33,081 nt of DNA from Lautropia sp. (GTDB taxonomy: Bacteria; Pseudomonadota; Gammaproteobacteria; Burkholderiales; Burkholderiaceae_E): positions 1-33,081 of the forward strand of contig JAUNLD010000034.1 in assembly GCA_030532425.1 (NCBI GenBank), given 5' to 3'. Below the pieces are notes generated by a model, which did no database searches, had not been told where the DNA came from, and saw only the letters and a list, made by a program, of their open reading frames with translations. Both the position numbers and the translations under genes were made by a program. Numbering within the stretch: the stretch's first letter is position 1; each line of letters starts with the position of its first letter. Below are positions 31,336-33,081 of this stretch, in pieces.

Positions 31336-32342
31336 GGGGCGGCGACCCCGCCGGCGGACTGCAGGGCGCTGCGGGCGATGGCCTCGACCTGGGCGGCCGA
31401 TGGCCACGGTGTGTGCTGGATGCGTTGCACGTGTGGGCCCAGGGCGCCGTAGCGCTGGGTATCGGTGGGGCCCAGCACCGACAGCAGCCGGGCGCCGACG
31501 GCGGCGGCGATGTGGCCGGGGCCGGTGTCGTTGGCGATCACCAGGCGGCTGTCGGCCAGCAGGGCGGCGTAGGCGTCCAGCGGCAGGTCTGCCAGGATGA
31601 TGGCCTCGGGAAAATTGCTGCGGGCCAGGCCGGTTTCGGTGCCGGGGCCGGGGGCGATCACCACGGGCAGCTGCCGGGCCAGGGCCGCACCCAGCTCGGC
31701 AAAGCCGGGCCAGGCCTTGTTGGCGCCCTTGAGGGTGCCGGTGGCAAAGGGCACCAGGCAGACGTAGGGCAGCGGCTGGCCATCGGTGCCGATCAGGCCG
31801 TGCTCGTGCAGGCGGGCGTGAAGCTGCTGGCGGGCCTGCGGGCTGACGGGCAGCTGGGGCCGGGGGGCGGGCGTGTCGGGGGTGTCGGGGGTGTCGGCGG
31901 TGGGCAGGCCATCGGGGGCCAGCACGCCGGCCAGTTCCAGAAAGCGGCGGCTTTCGTGCAGCGGCTGACGGGGGCGCGGGTGGGCGTGGCGCAGCAGCCA
32001 GCCACGGGCATCCTGCCGGTAGCCCACGGCCAGCAGGCCGGCCAGGCGGGCATCCAGTGCACTGGAGAAGGAGTTGGTGAGCAGCAGGGTGTTGAGCCGC
32101 TTCTGGAAGGTGGGGTCGTGCTCGCGCGCGTCGTGGCCCAGCTGCCGCAGCAGCGTCACCCGCTCGCGCAGCGTGCCGGGCAGCTTGTAGACCGTCCAGC
32201 CACAGGGGGCCAGCAGCGCGCTGGCCCAGCCGCGTCCCACCAGTTTCAGCTGGTAGCCGTGTGCGTGCAGATGCCACAGGGCGGGCAGACTCATGATGAC
32301 ATCGCCGATCCAGTTGGGCAGTCGGACGATCAAGGGCCGCAT
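31332..32342 (-). CDS. GT9-family glycosyltransferase (heptosyltransferase-like)
   Basis: From ATG 32342, 336 residues; a TTG at 32369 is a possible longer start. The N-terminus RPLIVRLPNWIGDVIMSLPA is the heptosyltransferase (WaaC/WaaF/RfaF) opening, and the C-terminal donor domain has KAWPGFAELGAALA, VVIAPGPGTE and LVIANDTGPGHIAAAVGARL, ending LSVLGPTDTQRYGALGP. Such enzymes add heptose or related sugars to the lipopolysaccharide core at the inner face of the inner membrane. A TPDTPDTP repeat lies in the linker between the two domains. It is divergent from the DUF4254 gene and coupled to the VbhA-like gene. Confidence 0.9.
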   Translation of the reverse strand: MRPLIVRLPNWIGDVIMSLPALWHLHAHGYQLKLVGRGWASALLAPCGWTVYKLPGTLRERVTLLRQLGHDAREHDPTFQKRLNTLLLTNSFSSALDARLAGLLAVGYRQDARGWLLRHAHPRPRQPLHESRRFLELAGVLAPDGLPTADTPDTPDTPAPRPQLPVSPQARQQLHARLHEHGLIGTDGQPLPYVCLVPFATGTLKGANKAWPGFAELGAALARQLPVVIAPGPGTETGLARSNFPEAIILADLPLDAYAALLADSRLVIANDTGPGHIAAAVGARLLSVLGPTDTQRYGALGPHVQRIQHTPWPSAAQVEAIARSALQSAGGVAAP

Positions 32343-32395
32343 TTGTGGATAATCCTGATTGAACGCCAATCCCCGATTATGGAGTGAAAAAACAG

Positions 32396-33081
32396 ATGCA
32401 GCAGAAACCAGGACAGCGGGCGCTGAATGGCGCCGCCGTGATCGCCTTTCATCAGCAGTGTCTGGCGGCCGAGGGCTGGCCCAAGGCCGGGCTGGGGCCG
32501 GATGGTCAGCGTCTGGATCAGGCGCCGGCGGCCGATGCCGGCAACGAGGCGCAGCTGTGGCACTGGGTGGGCAACAACCACCGCTTCAACAGCCTGCTGT
32601 GGGACGAGGAGGATCTGGCCCGGCGCACGCAGGTGTCGGCCGAAGAGATCGCCGGCAACAAGCGTGCCATCGACGGCTACAACCAGGCCCGCAACGATGC
32701 GACCGAGCGGGTGGACGAGCTGCTGCTGCTGGCACTGGGGCTGGTGGACCCGGCCTCGGTGGGCGGTGATGCGCCCAGGAGCCTGGCTGGGGCCGATGCG
32801 CGCCTGAACAGCGAGACGGCCGGCAGCATCATCGACCGCATGTCGATCATGGCACTGAAGGTGAAGGCCATGAAGGCGCAGACCGAGCGGTCGGATGTGG
32901 ACGAGGCGCACCGCGAATCGGCCCGTGCCCGGCTGGCGCGGCTGGAAACGCAGCGCGACGACCTGGGCGGCTGCCTGGATGCGCTGATGGCCGATTGCCG
33001 TGCCGGCAAGGCCTATTTCAAGGTGTACCGCCAGTTCAAGATGTACAACGACCCGGCCTTCAACCCGGCGCTGGTGGCTGA
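32396..33081 (+). CDS. DUF4254 family protein, incomplete at the right edge
   Basis: At least 228 residues, still open at the window end. The sequence has the DUF4254 pattern: AVIAFHQQCLAAEGWPKAG, LWHWVGNNHRFNSLLWDEED, LARRTQVSAEEIAGNKRAID, GYNQARNDATERVDELLLLA, then SETAGSIIDRMSIMALKVKA and a helical YFKVYRQFKMYNDPAFNP. DUF4254 proteins are all-helical and often sit beside lipopolysaccharide-sugar transferase genes, as here with the divergent GT9 gene. ATG 32396 has GGAG upstream at 32381; an in-frame GTG at 32384 is the alternative. The enzymatic role is unknown. Confidence 0.85.
   Translation, partial: MQQKPGQRALNGAAVIAFHQQCLAAEGWPKAGLGPDGQRLDQAPAADAGNEAQLWHWVGNNHRFNSLLWDEEDLARRTQVSAEEIAGNKRAIDGYNQARNDATERVDELLLLALGLVDPASVGGDAPRSLAGADARLNSETAGSIIDRMSIMALKVKAMKAQTERSDVDEAHRESARARLARLETQRDDLGGCLDALMADCRAGKAYFKVYRQFKMYNDPAFNPALVA

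Overview
The window is GC-rich, densely packed bacterial DNA. It carries a pdxH gene, a choline-to-betaine (bet) operon, a PhaM-type polyhydroxyalkanoate granule protein, a YpfH-like protein beside a small membrane protein, a DUF3014 protein, CopA and a GT9/DUF4254 pair. Together these point to a betaproteobacterium of the order Burkholderiales, perhaps Lautropia-like. That placement is inference from gene content; there is no rRNA or other marker here.

Layout. 1-2665: the N-terminal part of an AAA ATPase cut by the window edge, then an AraC-family regulator divergent from a Tat-exported isochorismatase-family hydrolase. 2774-8945: pdxH, then betT, betA and betB, all on the minus strand (transcribed betB-betA-betT). 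Next is a 0.9 kb stretch with no convincing gene and no betI. 9849-12211: a three-gene polar amino acid ABC transporter.

12212-17482 is a toxin-antitoxin (TA) cluster. It holds an AbiE-type pair in an unusual convergent arrangement, a VapBC-type PIN module, a HipBA module and an orphan ribbon-helix-helix antitoxin. The cluster is littered with duplicated ends: the 3' end of the ABC ATPase gene recurs 3.3 kb downstream, and a decayed copy of the hipA 3' end lies between the AbiE and PIN modules. This looks like stepwise growth of a TA island by recombination at duplicated flanks. Between the AbiE antitoxin and the hipA remnant are two perfect palindromes of 32 and 30 bp with the shared core GGCGTTAACGCC. 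Each overlaps the -10 box of one of two divergent sigma70-like promoters.

17488-25852 is housekeeping or accessory core: a FUSC-family membrane protein, a thioredoxin-like protein, a YpfH-like alpha/beta hydrolase that appears to have lost its catalytic serine and histidine, a small membrane protein, a Rossmann-fold oxidoreductase, PhaM with an expanded NPF-repeat region, an FAA-hydrolase-family enzyme and a DUF3014 protein. 26028-30671: a copper P1B-ATPase convergent with a TonB-dependent receptor that has a histidine-rich N-terminus, separated by a strong shared terminator. 31012-33081: an orphan VbhA-like antitoxin translationally coupled to a GT9 heptosyltransferase-like gene, divergent from a DUF4254 gene that runs off the right edge.

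The most unusual content is the TA island with its duplicated ends and twin-palindrome control region, the two orphan antitoxins coupled to unrelated membrane or envelope genes, and the apparent pseudo-hydrolase.
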